A DNA stretch of 8,931 bases, from contig WVZU01000151.1 in assembly GCA_011772275.1 (NCBI GenBank), positions 213 through 9,143 of the forward strand, written 5' to 3'. The notes under the pieces were generated by a model. The model was not told the DNA's origin and did no database searches. It was given only the letters and a program-made list of their open reading frames with translations. Below, in pieces: positions 1-7,338 of this stretch. A program made the position numbers and the translations under genes. The stretch is from Planctomycetales bacterium. GTDB lineage: Bacteria; Planctomycetota; Planctomycetia; Pirellulales; UBA7805. Positions within the stretch are counted from its first letter, which is position 1. The number at the start of each line of letters is the position of its first letter.

Positions 1-2
1 AA

Positions 3-296
3 GTCAGTCCTTTCGGCGGAGCTCCGGACCCCACGACAGGGCTATTTTTCACCTACGACCGCCTGAATTGGTATGTGACCCGTCCCCGCAGGGCACAGCA
101 GCCGATGGAAGCCGACCTGACGTGAGGCAACCGCCTGGACGCAGGTTTGATGACCAAACAGGACCGGGGATGGCTATTCGAGCTGATCCATGTGGATGGA
201 CCGAACGTGGTCACCTACCTCGAAGACGACCCCGATGAACCTTTCCATGGGAAAACCGTTTCGACATGGTTAAGCGTGGAATGGATGAAAATTTGA
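3..296 (+). pseudogene. Remnant of a planctomycete-type secreted or outer-membrane protein gene, broken by an in-frame TGA
   Basis: One frame (codons starting at position 3) reads as protein-like on both sides of a TGA at 123-125. Before the stop it contains TGLFFTYDRLNWYVTRPRR. After the stop it contains GNRLDAGLMTKQDRGWLFEL and then IHVDGPNVVTYLEDD, ending at a second TGA at 294-296. The frame is the same before and after, so a single TGG-to-TGA change would explain the break (a DLTWGNRLDAG context). The style, with a 'FFTYDRLNW' segment followed by 'DRGWL..I.HVDGPN', resembles a recurrent family of planctomycete surface proteins as I recall it; I cannot name the family with certainty. The 5' part lies outside the window. 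The 3' end stops soon after a VEWMK segment where I would expect more protein, and repeat DNA follows about 50 bases later. Alternative: a short intact ORF from ATG 150, which I consider less likely. Confidence 0.55.
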
Positions 297-345
297 CGTT
301 GAGGGCCAATCTCGTTCCAAGGATGAGCGGTCTGGTCGTCAAACA

Positions 346-549
346 CGAAGCGGCGCGAGGAAGTAGCCTGGGCCGCCAGCCCCAGAACCCGCGATCCCAC
401 AAAAAACCAGCCGCGAAGCGGCGACAGGCAACAGCCTGGGCAGTCATCCCAGGTCCGGGATGTTCCATGAAAATCAAGTCGCGAAGCGACGGCAGGCGCT
501 TCAACGGTATTGGGGCGAGACGTGTTGTCGCGCGACCCCAATCGACGTG
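346..549. repeat. Three-unit tandem array, 68-base period, each unit starting with a small GAA-loop hairpin
   Basis: The decamer CGAAGCGGCG or its variant begins at 346, 414 and 482, exactly 68 bases apart. Units 1 and 2 (346-413 and 414-481) match at about 45 of 68 positions by hand; unit 3 keeps mainly the first 15 bases. Hairpin a is GCCGC-GAA-GCGGC at 410-422 and GTCGC-GAA-GCGAC at 478-490. The C-to-T change in the left arm is matched by a G-to-A change in the right arm, so pairing is kept. In the first unit the left arm of hairpin a has decayed. A second hairpin follows in each unit: CTGGG/CCCAG at 368-385, CCTGGG/CCCAGG at 435-453, and ATTGGGG/CCCCAAT at 509-542. A period of 68 is not a multiple of three, which argues against coding. 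Confidence 0.75.
401..422 (-). terminator. Candidate intrinsic terminator formed by an array hairpin
   Basis: On the minus strand the stem GCCGC-TTC-GCGGC (422 down to 410) is followed, after three bases, by six T residues (406-401). That is the form of a Rho-independent terminator. It lies about 160 bases beyond the stop of the 60-residue gene at 581-763, so it could end that transcript. The neighbouring unit repeats the design more weakly: GTCGC-TTC-GCGAC then TTGATTTT at 490-471. The stem is only five pairs, so activity is an inference. Confidence 0.4.
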
Positions 550-580
550 GCCATCCTCCATCCCGCTGACCGCTAGCCCT

Positions 581-763
581 TTAGGTTGTCGAGGCGACGC
601 GCTGGCGAATCTCCTGCAACTCAATGTCCAACCGGTGTCTTAAAGGACTCTCAGCACGCAGTTCATCCAATAACTGCTCAGCTTTCGCGACCAAATCATC
701 GCTCAGCTCGCCTCCTCGGAATAAACTAGACCAACTTCTCGAAACCTCTTGTTCAGTAAGCAA
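581..763 (-). CDS. Small conserved-looking hypothetical protein (60 aa)
   Basis: No function is recognised. The protein is charged and probably all-helical. Residues 1-15 (MLTEQEVSRSWSSLF) lead into RGGELSDDLVAKAEQLLDEL, then RAESPLRHRLDIELQEIRQ (about residues 36-54). The 'SPLRHRL..EL.E.R' ending recalls small hypothetical proteins common in planctomycetes. The start is a TTG at 763, chosen because a good Shine-Dalgarno GAGGAG sits nine bases upstream (778-773) and the protein pattern begins right there; no in-frame ATG offers a better start. It lies 333 bases downstream of the large fused-enzyme gene on the same strand, with hairpins between, so separate transcription is likely. There is no signal peptide or membrane segment. 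The strong ribosome site and coherent composition make it a probable real gene. Confidence 0.7.
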   Translation of the reverse strand: MLTEQEVSRSWSSLFRGGELSDDLVAKAEQLLDELRAESPLRHRLDIELQEIRQRVASTT

Positions 764-772
764 GCTTAAGGT

Positions 773-778
773 CTCCTC
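773..778 (-). promoter_or_regulatory. Shine-Dalgarno site that decides the TTG start of the 60-aa gene
   Basis: GAGGAG on the minus strand is followed by a nine-base spacer and TTG (763-761). It is the clearest ribosome binding site in the window and is what supports an unusual TTG start. Confidence 0.65.
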
Positions 779-929
779 GTTCCAGGGATAAAATGAAGCT
801 GTCCATCCGGATTGAACCCGGATCTGTCAAAAACTATCTGCTGTAGGGCGGCCAGATCCTTGCATGGCCGTGTCCGAACTTCTGCGTTCGACTTCGCAAC
901 TGGGGCCCTTCGTATGCCGCGCAAAGCTG

Positions 930-1000
930 GCAGTCAAACCGCGCCGTACTTTTGACCAGGCAAAGACTTGCCGTCGGTCGCCAGGAAGTTTACGAGCCAT
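930..1000 (+). repeat. Dispersed ~72-base direct repeat, copy A
   Basis: This segment aligns with 7942-8013 in the same orientation, at about three quarters identity by hand with one single-base gap. The best-kept core is AAAGACTTGCCGTCG (962-976 here, 7975-7989 there); both copies begin GCAGTCA and end GAGCCAT. In this copy the core can fold as GGCAA-AGAC-TTGCC (959-972). The single-base length difference argues against coding. The two copies flank the fused-enzyme, pabB and TPR genes, but more copies elsewhere in the genome are likely. Confidence 0.6.
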
Positions 1001-1058
1001 CCAGCACGGTTTATTGTACGGATGTGGCTCCGGCAAGCAAGAACACTTTGATCCGGTA

Positions 1059-1094
1059 CGTCCCCTGCGGGGACGGTCGTGGCCGAAAATCGGC
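1059..1094 (-). terminator. Two hairpins just past the stop of the FAAL-ACP-AOS gene
   Basis: Directly after the TGA, the minus strand has GCCGA-TTT-TCGGC (1094-1082), then CGTCCCC-GCA-GGGGACG (1075-1059), a seven-pair GC-rich stem. There is no clean T-run after either, so this is not a textbook intrinsic terminator. The placement at the end of a long gene suggests a role in transcript ending or 3'-end stability. Confidence 0.35.
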
Positions 1095-1096
1095 AT

Positions 1097-4000
1097 TCAG
1101 CCGACTTTGACTTTTGTCGATTCTGGAGGGGCCGTGCCGTAGGCCGGATCGATCAACGCCAGTTCCTCTGCCGTCGCGGTGACGGCGAGCCGGATCTGGT
1201 CCTCCGAGTGCTTGGCGGTGACAAAGAACCGCAGCCGGGATGCGGTTTCTTCGACGGCGGGGTACAGAATCGGTTGCACATTGATGCCCCGACCCCGCAA
1301 GCGGTGAGATAGCTCTAAACTGTGCATGGAATTTCCCAGGATGACCGGAACGATCGGGGTGCCCTCGGCCGTTCCCGTATTCAAACCGTGCTGCCTGGCT
1401 AACTGCAGGAAGAGGGCCGACCGCTCCTGCAGCGTGGCAACCCGCTGGGGGTCCTCTTCCAGCAGCTGGATGGCCGCCATGGCAGCGGCCGAGTTGCCGG
1501 GGCCGATGCCACCGCTGAAAACGAACGCCGGGGCCGTGTATTTCAGATATTCGATCACCGCGGAGGACCCGGCAATGTAGCCGCCTGTGCTGCCGAAGGC
1601 CTTGCTGAGCGTCCCCATCCAAAAATCGACATCCGTCGGGCTGACCTGCCAATATTCGCCCATCCCACGCCCGTGCAGGCCCATCGTACCCACCGAATGG
1701 GCCTCGTCGATCAACAAAAAACACTTGTGACGCCGCTTGACCTCCACGAAGGCCGGCAGATCGCAATAATCACCGTCCATGCTATAGACGCCCTCGATCG
1801 CAATCAGCACGCGTCGATAGTCCCCGCGGATATCGGCCAGCAACCGATCCAGGGCCTGGTAATCGTTGTGCGGAAACGGCCGACGACGCGCGCCCGACAG
1901 GAGGCATCCCTGCACAATGCTGTTGTGAGCCAGGGCATCATGCAAGACCAGATCGCCAGGACCAAACAAGTGTCCAATGGTTGTTACGTTCGTGGAGTGA
2001 CCACTGACGAAGGCCAGGGCGGCATCGGTCCCCAAGAAATCGGAAATGGTCTGTTCCAGGTCGCGATGCACCACCTTTTCGCCCGAGACCAGCCGGCTGG
2101 CCGAGGTGCTGGTGCCGAATCGATCGATGGCCGCCTTGGCCGCCTCCCGAACCACCGGCTCGCCAGACATCCCCAGGTAGTTGTAGCTGGAAAAGTTGAT
2201 CAACTTGGTCTGGTCAATCGTGGTGGTGTCGGCAGTCAAGCCTTCGTGGACGGCAAAATAGGGATTGGGCAAACCGGTCGAGGTAAGGAATTTTTCCAGG
2301 TCTTTCAAGTTGCGATATTCTTCGATCTGATCGAACTGATAGTGAGCAGCCGGGATGTTGCTGGTCACTTGTCGGGTGCGTTGCCGCGGCGTCTCGCCCA
2401 GGTATTTTCGTACCGCCTCGATGACCTGACGGCACGTTTCGATTTCTGTCAGGACGGATTCAGGAAACCGGCCATCGTATACTTCTTCCAGCGTGGCGAT
2501 AATCTCCATTCGCTCGATCGAATCCAGCCCCAAGTGAACAATATTCGTATCCAGATTCAGCTCGGTGACGCGATCCCCACCCACGTGGCGGACGACTTGC
2601 TGCACGATTTGTTCCACCGAGCCGGAGAACTGGTCGAGCGGGTTTTGGTTATCGGCTGCGGGGGTGGATGGCACTTTGTTGGCCGGCCTGGCATCCTCCC
2701 CAGCGCCGGGCCCCTTTTCGTATCGCGCTGTGTCTGGCTGGGTCGTCGCCCTGTCCGCAGCCGAAATAGCTTCCGGGGCATCCAGCGGTTGTCCGACCTG
2801 CCACTGGGCGACCATTTTTAGCGATCCTTGATCGTACATCTGGCGGCAAGCGAACCGTTGAATTTTGCCGCTGGACGTTTTAGGAATACTTCGCAGTCGG
2901 ATCAGCATCACCGAATCGACGGCCAGCTGATACTGGTCCGCAATGGCGGCGCGAATTGCCTGAATGATCTCCCCATCCTTCCGGTCGGGTTGCCGGTCGA
3001 CCTCTTGGACGATGACCAGTCGTTGCTTGCCATCCTCTTCGATCGTGAAAGCGGCGCCGGCATCTGCCACCAGGCGTGGGTGGCAATGGGACACCGTTTG
3101 TTCGATATCTTGCGGATAATAGTTCTTGCCATGGATGATGATCAGATCTTTGATGCGGCCGGCAACAAACAGTTCTCCATCGATCTGGAAACCGAGATCT
3201 CCGGTGCGGAGGAACGGGCCTTCTCCAGTATCCGCCAGGTAAGCCTGAAAGGTTTGCTGACTTTCGGCGTGACGAGCCAGGTAGCCGGCGGCGATACTGG
3301 GGCCCTTGACCCAGATTTCCCCGACGCGATTGGCCGCCGCCGTCGTCAATTGTTCCGGATCGGCGATCACGACCTGCTGATCGGGCATCGTCTGTCCACA
3401 CCCCACCAGTTCTACCGCCTGGGTGGATGGCTGCACTTGGATCACCTGGCCTTGTTCCAGCCCGGCGGCATCAAAGGCCCGGACGACGGGCAACTGCGGC
3501 ACAAAGCCGCCGGACACGATCAGCGTACCTTCCGCCAGCCCATAGCAGGGGTAGAACGCTTCGCGGCGAAAGCCGCGGGGGCCAAATTTTTCGCAGAAGC
3601 GATTCAGGGTCTCCGCCCGCACGGGCTCGGCACCGCTAAAAGCCACCATCCAGCTGCTCAAGTCCAGCTCTTCCAGCTGAGCGGGTGTGATTTTGTCGAC
3701 GCACAGATCGTAGGCAAAATTTGGTCCGCCGCTGGTTGTGCCGCGGTAATTGGTGATCGCCTTCAGCCAGCGAAAGGGCTTCTGCAGAAAGGCCATGGGG
3801 GACATCAACACGTTCGGGCGTCCCACGTACAAGGGCTGCAAAATCCCACCGATCAGCCCCATGTCGTGGTAACTGGGCAGCCAAAAGACACCTGTGCTGC
3901 TGCGCGTGTGTTCAAAGGCGTGGCAGATTAATACCGAATTGTGCATCAGGTTGTCATGCGTCAGCATGACACCCTTGGGAGTTCCCGTCGAACCAGAAGT

Positions 4001-4594
4001 GTATTGCAAGAAGGCCAGCGTCTGGGGCGTAACTTCCGGCATCTGCCACTGGTCACCATGAAACGCCTGCGGCAGATCCGTAGCCTGCCAGGTCAGCTTT
4101 TTTAAGCGATCCGAGGCACCGATGAGGGTCCCCAGCGTTTCCAAGGTGGCGTTGGTCGTCAAGGCCACGCGGGCATCGGCGTCATCGACGATGGCTTCGA
4201 TTCGCGCCAGCTTCTGGTTGCGGCGCGGCGGATTGATAGGCACCGCCGTAACCCCCGCATACAGGCAGCCAAAGAAAGCCACGACAAAGTCCATGCCTGG
4301 CGGATACAGCATCAACGCCCGCTGGCCTGCCAGCCCCGCCGACTGCAACCAGGCAGCCAGTTCGCGGGCCCTGACGTCCAGCTCAGCGTACGTCCAATGC
4401 TGTTCGTCAATTTCCCCGTCCAGCAGGTACGTAAACGCCCGATGAGCAGCCTGGTGCTCCGCGCGATGGCGCAACAGGTGCACCAGCGTTTTTGGATAGA
4501 AAAACGAGCCTGAATATGCGTTATCCACGTGTTTGCTTACTGGAGAAAGTTTGTCACTTGCAACAGCTTTGCGCCCTGGGTCACCACGCATCAT
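1097..4594 (-). CDS. Trifunctional fatty acyl-AMP ligase / acyl carrier protein / alpha-oxoamine synthase
   Basis: Predicted to make acyl-AMP from a fatty acid and ATP, load the acyl group on its own carrier domain, and condense it by decarboxylation with an amino acid to an alpha-amino ketone. Numbering is from ATG 4594 (1165 aa). Residues ~30-585 form the adenylating domain: YTSGSTGTPKG (198-208), a SYHDMGLIGG segment, CYGLAEGTLIVSGG, ELVGCG, RTGDLGF, GKNYYPQDIE, and SSGK with Lys577. The last motifs and the ELVGCG region point to FAAL rather than acyl-CoA ligase. A loose A/P/D/Q-rich linker (~598-655) leads to the carrier domain (~658-732) with phosphopantetheine Ser692 in LGLDSIE. Residues ~795-1150 form the PLP domain: His890 (DALAHNS), DEAHSVG with Asp963, and TLSKAFGSTGG with Lys998. 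All key residues are present. TTG 4600 is an alternative start; no Shine-Dalgarno is visible at either. Divergent from pabB. The amino acid substrate cannot be read from the sequence. Confidence 0.9.
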   Translation of the reverse strand: MMRGDPGRKAVASDKLSPVSKHVDNAYSGSFFYPKTLVHLLRHRAEHQAAHRAFTYLLDGEIDEQHWTYAELDVRARELAAWLQSAGLAGQRALMLYPPGMDFVVAFFGCLYAGVTAVPINPPRRNQKLARIEAIVDDADARVALTTNATLETLGTLIGASDRLKKLTWQATDLPQAFHGDQWQMPEVTPQTLAFLQYTSGSTGTPKGVMLTHDNLMHNSVLICHAFEHTRSSTGVFWLPSYHDMGLIGGILQPLYVGRPNVLMSPMAFLQKPFRWLKAITNYRGTTSGGPNFAYDLCVDKITPAQLEELDLSSWMVAFSGAEPVRAETLNRFCEKFGPRGFRREAFYPCYGLAEGTLIVSGGFVPQLPVVRAFDAAGLEQGQVIQVQPSTQAVELVGCGQTMPDQQVVIADPEQLTTAAANRVGEIWVKGPSIAAGYLARHAESQQTFQAYLADTGEGPFLRTGDLGFQIDGELFVAGRIKDLIIIHGKNYYPQDIEQTVSHCHPRLVADAGAAFTIEEDGKQRLVIVQEVDRQPDRKDGEIIQAIRAAIADQYQLAVDSVMLIRLRSIPKTSSGKIQRFACRQMYDQGSLKMVAQWQVGQPLDAPEAISAADRATTQPDTARYEKGPGAGEDARPANKVPSTPAADNQNPLDQFSGSVEQIVQQVVRHVGGDRVTELNLDTNIVHLGLDSIERMEIIATLEEVYDGRFPESVLTEIETCRQVIEAVRKYLGETPRQRTRQVTSNIPAAHYQFDQIEEYRNLKDLEKFLTSTGLPNPYFAVHEGLTADTTTIDQTKLINFSSYNYLGMSGEPVVREAAKAAIDRFGTSTSASRLVSGEKVVHRDLEQTISDFLGTDAALAFVSGHSTNVTTIGHLFGPGDLVLHDALAHNSIVQGCLLSGARRRPFPHNDYQALDRLLADIRGDYRRVLIAIEGVYSMDGDYCDLPAFVEVKRRHKCFLLIDEAHSVGTMGLHGRGMGEYWQVSPTDVDFWMGTLSKAFGSTGGYIAGSSAVIEYLKYTAPAFVFSGGIGPGNSAAAMAAIQLLEEDPQRVATLQERSALFLQLARQHGLNTGTAEGTPIVPVILGNSMHSLELSHRLRGRGINVQPILYPAVEETASRLRFFVTAKHSEDQIRLAVTATAEELALIDPAYGTAPPESTKVKVG

Positions 4595-4925
4595 CGGCAA
4601 TCAGGGGAGCGATCCCAGCGATGACGGCCAGGGAGGCGGGGGGCGGGAAGGGGGGCTTACCGGCGACAACGTCTATCCAATCAGACAACAACTGTCCAGT
4701 TATCGGAACCGTTCAGGCTATCACGACAATTCCTTATTTGCAATGATCTTGGTACCGTTTTCGCGGCCTGTGTGGCTACAGGCGAAGCGGGACTGTGCCG
4801 CAAAATCGGGCTGGCCCAGTCTGCGCAATTGAATCCGCTGGTGAAACCTGGCGAAACAAGGCAGTACGTCAAGCGTAGCCGGTTATACGTATTTTCATAC
4901 ATCGACACACAAAAACGTCCCTTTC
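4595..4925. promoter_or_regulatory. Divergent promoter region between the fused-enzyme gene and pabB
   Basis: This ~330-base gap must carry the start signals for both genes. On the pabB side, the last 50 bases are AT-rich with TATACG (4884-4889) and CATACAT, a plausible -10 region with no clear -35. On the other side, the minus strand has TTGCAA (4742-4737) and, 17 bases on, TAGCCT; both boxes match consensus poorly. A six-pair hairpin, GCCTGT-GTGGCT-ACAGGC, lies at 4766-4783. A G-rich tract lies at 4631-4655. No operator of a known regulator is recognised. Confidence 0.4.
4631..4655 (+). other. Potential G-quadruplex motif
   Basis: Four or more G-runs of at least three (GGG, GGGGGG, GGG, GGGGGG) are separated by loops of four, one and two bases. 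This meets the usual G3+N1-7 pattern. The G-rich strand is the template strand of the fused-enzyme gene, 37-61 bases upstream of its start. The corresponding transcript would be C-rich. The motif is seen directly; any effect on expression is inferred. Confidence 0.55.
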
Positions 4926-6503
4926 ATGACTGCCGGTCAGACCACCCCTTGCCACACCGCGCACCGCTTGCTGCGGCTGCCCCTGCAACGTCCCTTGCTG
5001 GACTATTTCGAGCTGTTTCGGCACGAAGACTACGCGTTTTTCCTGGATAGTGCTCTGCCTTCTCAGAATCTGGGCCAGTACAGCTTTCTGGGGGGCAACC
5101 CGTTTTTGGTATTCCGGGCCTGGCGAGCCTCCCAGCGGGGTGGGGGTACGCCGCGCTGTGAGATTCTTCAGCTGCCGGCAGCCGCGCCGCCGTCGGGCGA
5201 CCTTCAGCTCGCAGATCGCTTCGGCCGGCAACCGCAGTGGATTGTCCAGCGAACCGACAATCCGTTCGATGTGCTGCAACACCTACTGGATCGTTATGCT
5301 GTGGACCGGCAATCCTACGCCGCGACCCCGGTCCCCCTCCTGGCCGGCGCGGTCGGATACCTGGGTTACGAGGCAGCCCATTTCCTGGAGCGGCTACCGG
5401 ATACCGCTCAGGACGAACTGCAGCTGCCCGACATGTATTTCCTGTTTTGCGACCAGATCCTGGCGCATTGCCATCACAGCGGCCAAAGCTTTCTGTCCGT
5501 TTCTGCTCGTGCCACCGACCCCCAAACGGCGGCTCGACAAGCAGAAGAAAAACTGCAGCAAATGCGTGGTCGGATTGACCAGCTGGAACGGCACCCGCCG
5601 CCGGCGTGGAACGGGCCGCAGCAGGCAGCCGGGGGGGAGCCGGGCGATCTGGAAATCGAGACGCACTTCGACGAGGCCTCATACGCGGCGCAGGTCAGGC
5701 AGATCAAGGAACACATTTACGCGGGTGTCGTCTACCAGACCTGCATGACCCATCGCCTGCAGTCACCACTCTACGGTTCGGACGCGTGGAACCTCTACCG
5801 GGAACTGCGGCGGATTAACCCCGCGCCGTTCGCATCTTTTCTGCAATTCCCAGAAGCCAGCCTGGCATCGGCATCCCCGGAACGCTTTCTGCGGCTGGAC
5901 GCTCGCCGGGTGGCGGAGAGCCGGCCCATCAAGGGAACACGGCCCCGCAGCAGTATGCCCGAGGCCGATCTGGCTCTGCGGGACGAGTTGTCGGCCAGCC
6001 AGAAGGACCAGGCAGAAAACATCATGATTGTCGACCTCGTCCGTAACGACTTCGGACGCGTATGCCAGTTCCACTCGGTCCACGTCCCGGAGCTGATGGC
6101 TATCGAGCCCTATGCGACGGTCTTTCAGATGGTTTCCACGGTACGGGGCACCCTGCGAGACCACGTCACTCCGCTGGACCTGGTCCGCGCCTGCTTCCCC
6201 GGAGGCTCGATGACCGGCGCGCCGAAGATCGAGGCCATGAAGATCATCGACTCGCTGGAACCCGTTTGTCGCGGGATCTACTCGGGAGCGATCGGCTATC
6301 TGGATTTTTCCGGCGTGCTGGATTTGAGCATTGTGATCCGCAGCTTTGTGATCAAGGAGCAGACCTGCTATTACCACGTCGGCGGTGCGATCGTGGCGGA
6401 TTCGGACGAGCGGGCTGAGTATCTGGAAACGATGACCAAGGCCCGCGCCCTGAAGCAGGCCCTGGCGAATTTACGGGCCGTCGCTGAGCAGGGCTCGGCC
6501 TGA
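4926..6503 (+). CDS. pabB: Aminodeoxychorismate synthase component I (chorismate-binding subunit)
   Basis: Converts chorismate plus ammonia, normally from the PabA glutaminase, to 4-amino-4-deoxychorismate on the way to p-aminobenzoate and folate in the cytoplasm. The 525-residue protein has an N-terminal anthranilate-synthase-I-like region (~15-185), a variable charged insert (~195-245) that makes it longer than E. coli PabB, and the chorismate-binding domain (~248-512). Seen motifs: IKEHIYAGVVYQTC, SPERFLRL, PIKGTRPR with Lys336, QAENIMIVDLVRNDFGRVC, FPGGSMTGAPKIEAM (424-438) and RGIYSGAIGYLDF. Lys in PIKGT is the known marker of PabB; TrpE has Ala in that place (PIAGT). The window shows no pabA or pabC partner. 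ATG 4926 is the only start before the conserved N-terminal sequence; no Shine-Dalgarno is visible. Convergent with the TPR gene, with only 60 bases between the stops and no strong terminator there. Confidence 0.92.
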   Translation: MTAGQTTPCHTAHRLLRLPLQRPLLDYFELFRHEDYAFFLDSALPSQNLGQYSFLGGNPFLVFRAWRASQRGGGTPRCEILQLPAAAPPSGDLQLADRFGRQPQWIVQRTDNPFDVLQHLLDRYAVDRQSYAATPVPLLAGAVGYLGYEAAHFLERLPDTAQDELQLPDMYFLFCDQILAHCHHSGQSFLSVSARATDPQTAARQAEEKLQQMRGRIDQLERHPPPAWNGPQQAAGGEPGDLEIETHFDEASYAAQVRQIKEHIYAGVVYQTCMTHRLQSPLYGSDAWNLYRELRRINPAPFASFLQFPEASLASASPERFLRLDARRVAESRPIKGTRPRSSMPEADLALRDELSASQKDQAENIMIVDLVRNDFGRVCQFHSVHVPELMAIEPYATVFQMVSTVRGTLRDHVTPLDLVRACFPGGSMTGAPKIEAMKIIDSLEPVCRGIYSGAIGYLDFSGVLDLSIVIRSFVIKEQTCYYHVGGAIVADSDERAEYLETMTKARALKQALANLRAVAEQGSA

Positions 6504-6563
6504 GGAGAGCCCGTCGCTGGCCACGATGGCCTGCCAGGTCGGGCCCCAGCGTCGCCACCGGGA

Positions 6564-7325
6564 TCAGTAGCGGATCAGCGACTGCGGTGCGGTGACCATG
6601 CGGGGTACGCCGGTCGGCGCCAGCGGGGGCGGACCGGCGACGGTGGTCGCCAACGCGGCCACGCGCGCCTGCAGGTGCGGCTGCCGCGGGTTGCGGGCCA
6701 GCGCCACGCTGTAGTCGGACAGCGCTTGCTGCACGTCGCCCTGGTCTTCCCGAATCTTGCCCAGTGCCGTCCGGGCACGAGGATTGGTGGCGTCAATTGC
6801 CAGGGCGCTCAACAGTTGCTCTTCCGCCGCCCCCACATTCCCCAGTTCCTCGTTCAGCCTGGCCAGTTCAATCTTCGGCGATGCGGCAAACGGCTGGCGG
6901 TCCCGCCAGCCTTCCAACAGTCGCAGAGCCTGTTCCGTCCGGTTTTGCTCGACCAACAACACCGCCAGACCACGGTACGCTTCCTCATGCGTGGGATCCT
7001 TGTCAAGACTTTGCACGTAATAGTTTTCTGCCTGATCCCAATAAGACGCATCCGCACCCGCCTTGGCCAGCTGATGAAAGGAGGTGGCCAAATTGTAGTA
7101 GCTGTCCGGATCTCGGGGATTGGTCACAACGGCCTTTTCAAACCGCCGGATGGCCGCCGCCGGATTCCCTTGCTGGAAATAACGCGTGCCCTCGGCATTC
7201 ATCCCGCTGGACGCGACACTGCAACCGCTGCTGGCGACCAACAGAAGGCAGGCTGACAGACAAAGCATATCACAGGCCCAGCCACGGCGGCCCGCACGAC
7301 AGAAAAATAAGGTAGTCTTCTCCAC
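6564..7325 (-). CDS. TPR-repeat protein, probable lipoprotein
   Basis: Likely a periplasm-facing, membrane-anchored scaffold built from tetratricopeptide repeats; the partner is unknown. Numbering is from GTG 7325 (253 aa). The N-terminus has Arg13, Arg16 and Arg17, then a hydrophobic stretch LCLSACLLLVASSG ending at Cys35, a signal-peptide-II-like pattern. The position three before the Cys is Ser rather than the usual Leu, so lipidation is probable, not certain. About five TPR units follow (~44-73, 74-113, 115-145, 148-180, 183-215), with typical patterns such as NLATSFHQLA, AYRGLAVLL and ALGKIREDQGD, each ending near an NP or DP turn. The second unit has a longer loop. The tail (~229-245) is rich in Pro and Ala. 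GTG 7325 was chosen because AAGGG lies eight bases upstream; TTG 7343 would add six residues without a ribosome site, and ATG 7268 would remove the basic part of the signal peptide. Confidence 0.82.
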   Translation of the reverse strand: MEKTTLFFCRAGRRGWACDMLCLSACLLLVASSGCSVASSGMNAEGTRYFQQGNPAAAIRRFEKAVVTNPRDPDSYYNLATSFHQLAKAGADASYWDQAENYYVQSLDKDPTHEEAYRGLAVLLVEQNRTEQALRLLEGWRDRQPFAASPKIELARLNEELGNVGAAEEQLLSALAIDATNPRARTALGKIREDQGDVQQALSDYSVALARNPRQPHLQARVAALATTVAGPPPLAPTGVPRMVTAPQSLIRY

Positions 7326-7333
7326 GGTCAATA

Positions 7334-7338
7334 CCCTT
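7334..7338 (-). promoter_or_regulatory. Shine-Dalgarno-like AAGGG supporting the GTG start of the TPR gene
   Basis: AAGGG on the minus strand precedes GTG (7325-7323) by eight bases. It is a modest match, but better than anything upstream of TTG 7343. Confidence 0.4.

Larger units (their letters stand above)
764..1096. other. Intergenic stretch with hairpins and a dispersed repeat
   Basis: No convincing gene is present; the open frames on both strands here lack family-like sequence and overlap each other. Visible structure: a hairpin ATCCGG/CCGGAT with a seven-base loop at 805-823, lying in the probable leader of the 60-aa gene; a copy of a ~72-base dispersed repeat at 930-1000; and two hairpins close to the stop of the fused-enzyme gene (1059-1094). 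A TTGACA lies at 830-825 on the minus strand, but no acceptable -10 box sits 16-18 bases from it. Confidence 0.6.

Noticed and set aside
211..624. Long minus-strand open frame over the 68-base array
   Set aside because: It runs through repeats with a period that is not a multiple of three, overlaps the remnant gene and the 60-aa gene, and has no family-like sequence.
805..823. GTTCAATCC on the minus strand looks like a tRNA T-loop
   Set aside because: The stem pairs correctly only with a shifted seven-base loop, and no acceptor, D or anticodon arm can be built around it.
825..830. Perfect TTGACA (-35 box) upstream of the 60-aa gene
   Set aside because: No TATAAT-like sequence occurs 16-18 bases downstream; the nearest T/A-rich stretch is about 31 bases away.
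827..1142. Overlapping open frames on both strands between the 60-aa gene and the fused-enzyme gene
   Set aside because: They overlap each other and the dispersed repeat, and one enters the 3' end of a firmly supported gene.
1011..1766. 251-codon minus-strand open frame inside the fused-enzyme gene
   Set aside because: It is an out-of-frame shadow of the PLP domain, whose own frame carries all catalytic motifs.
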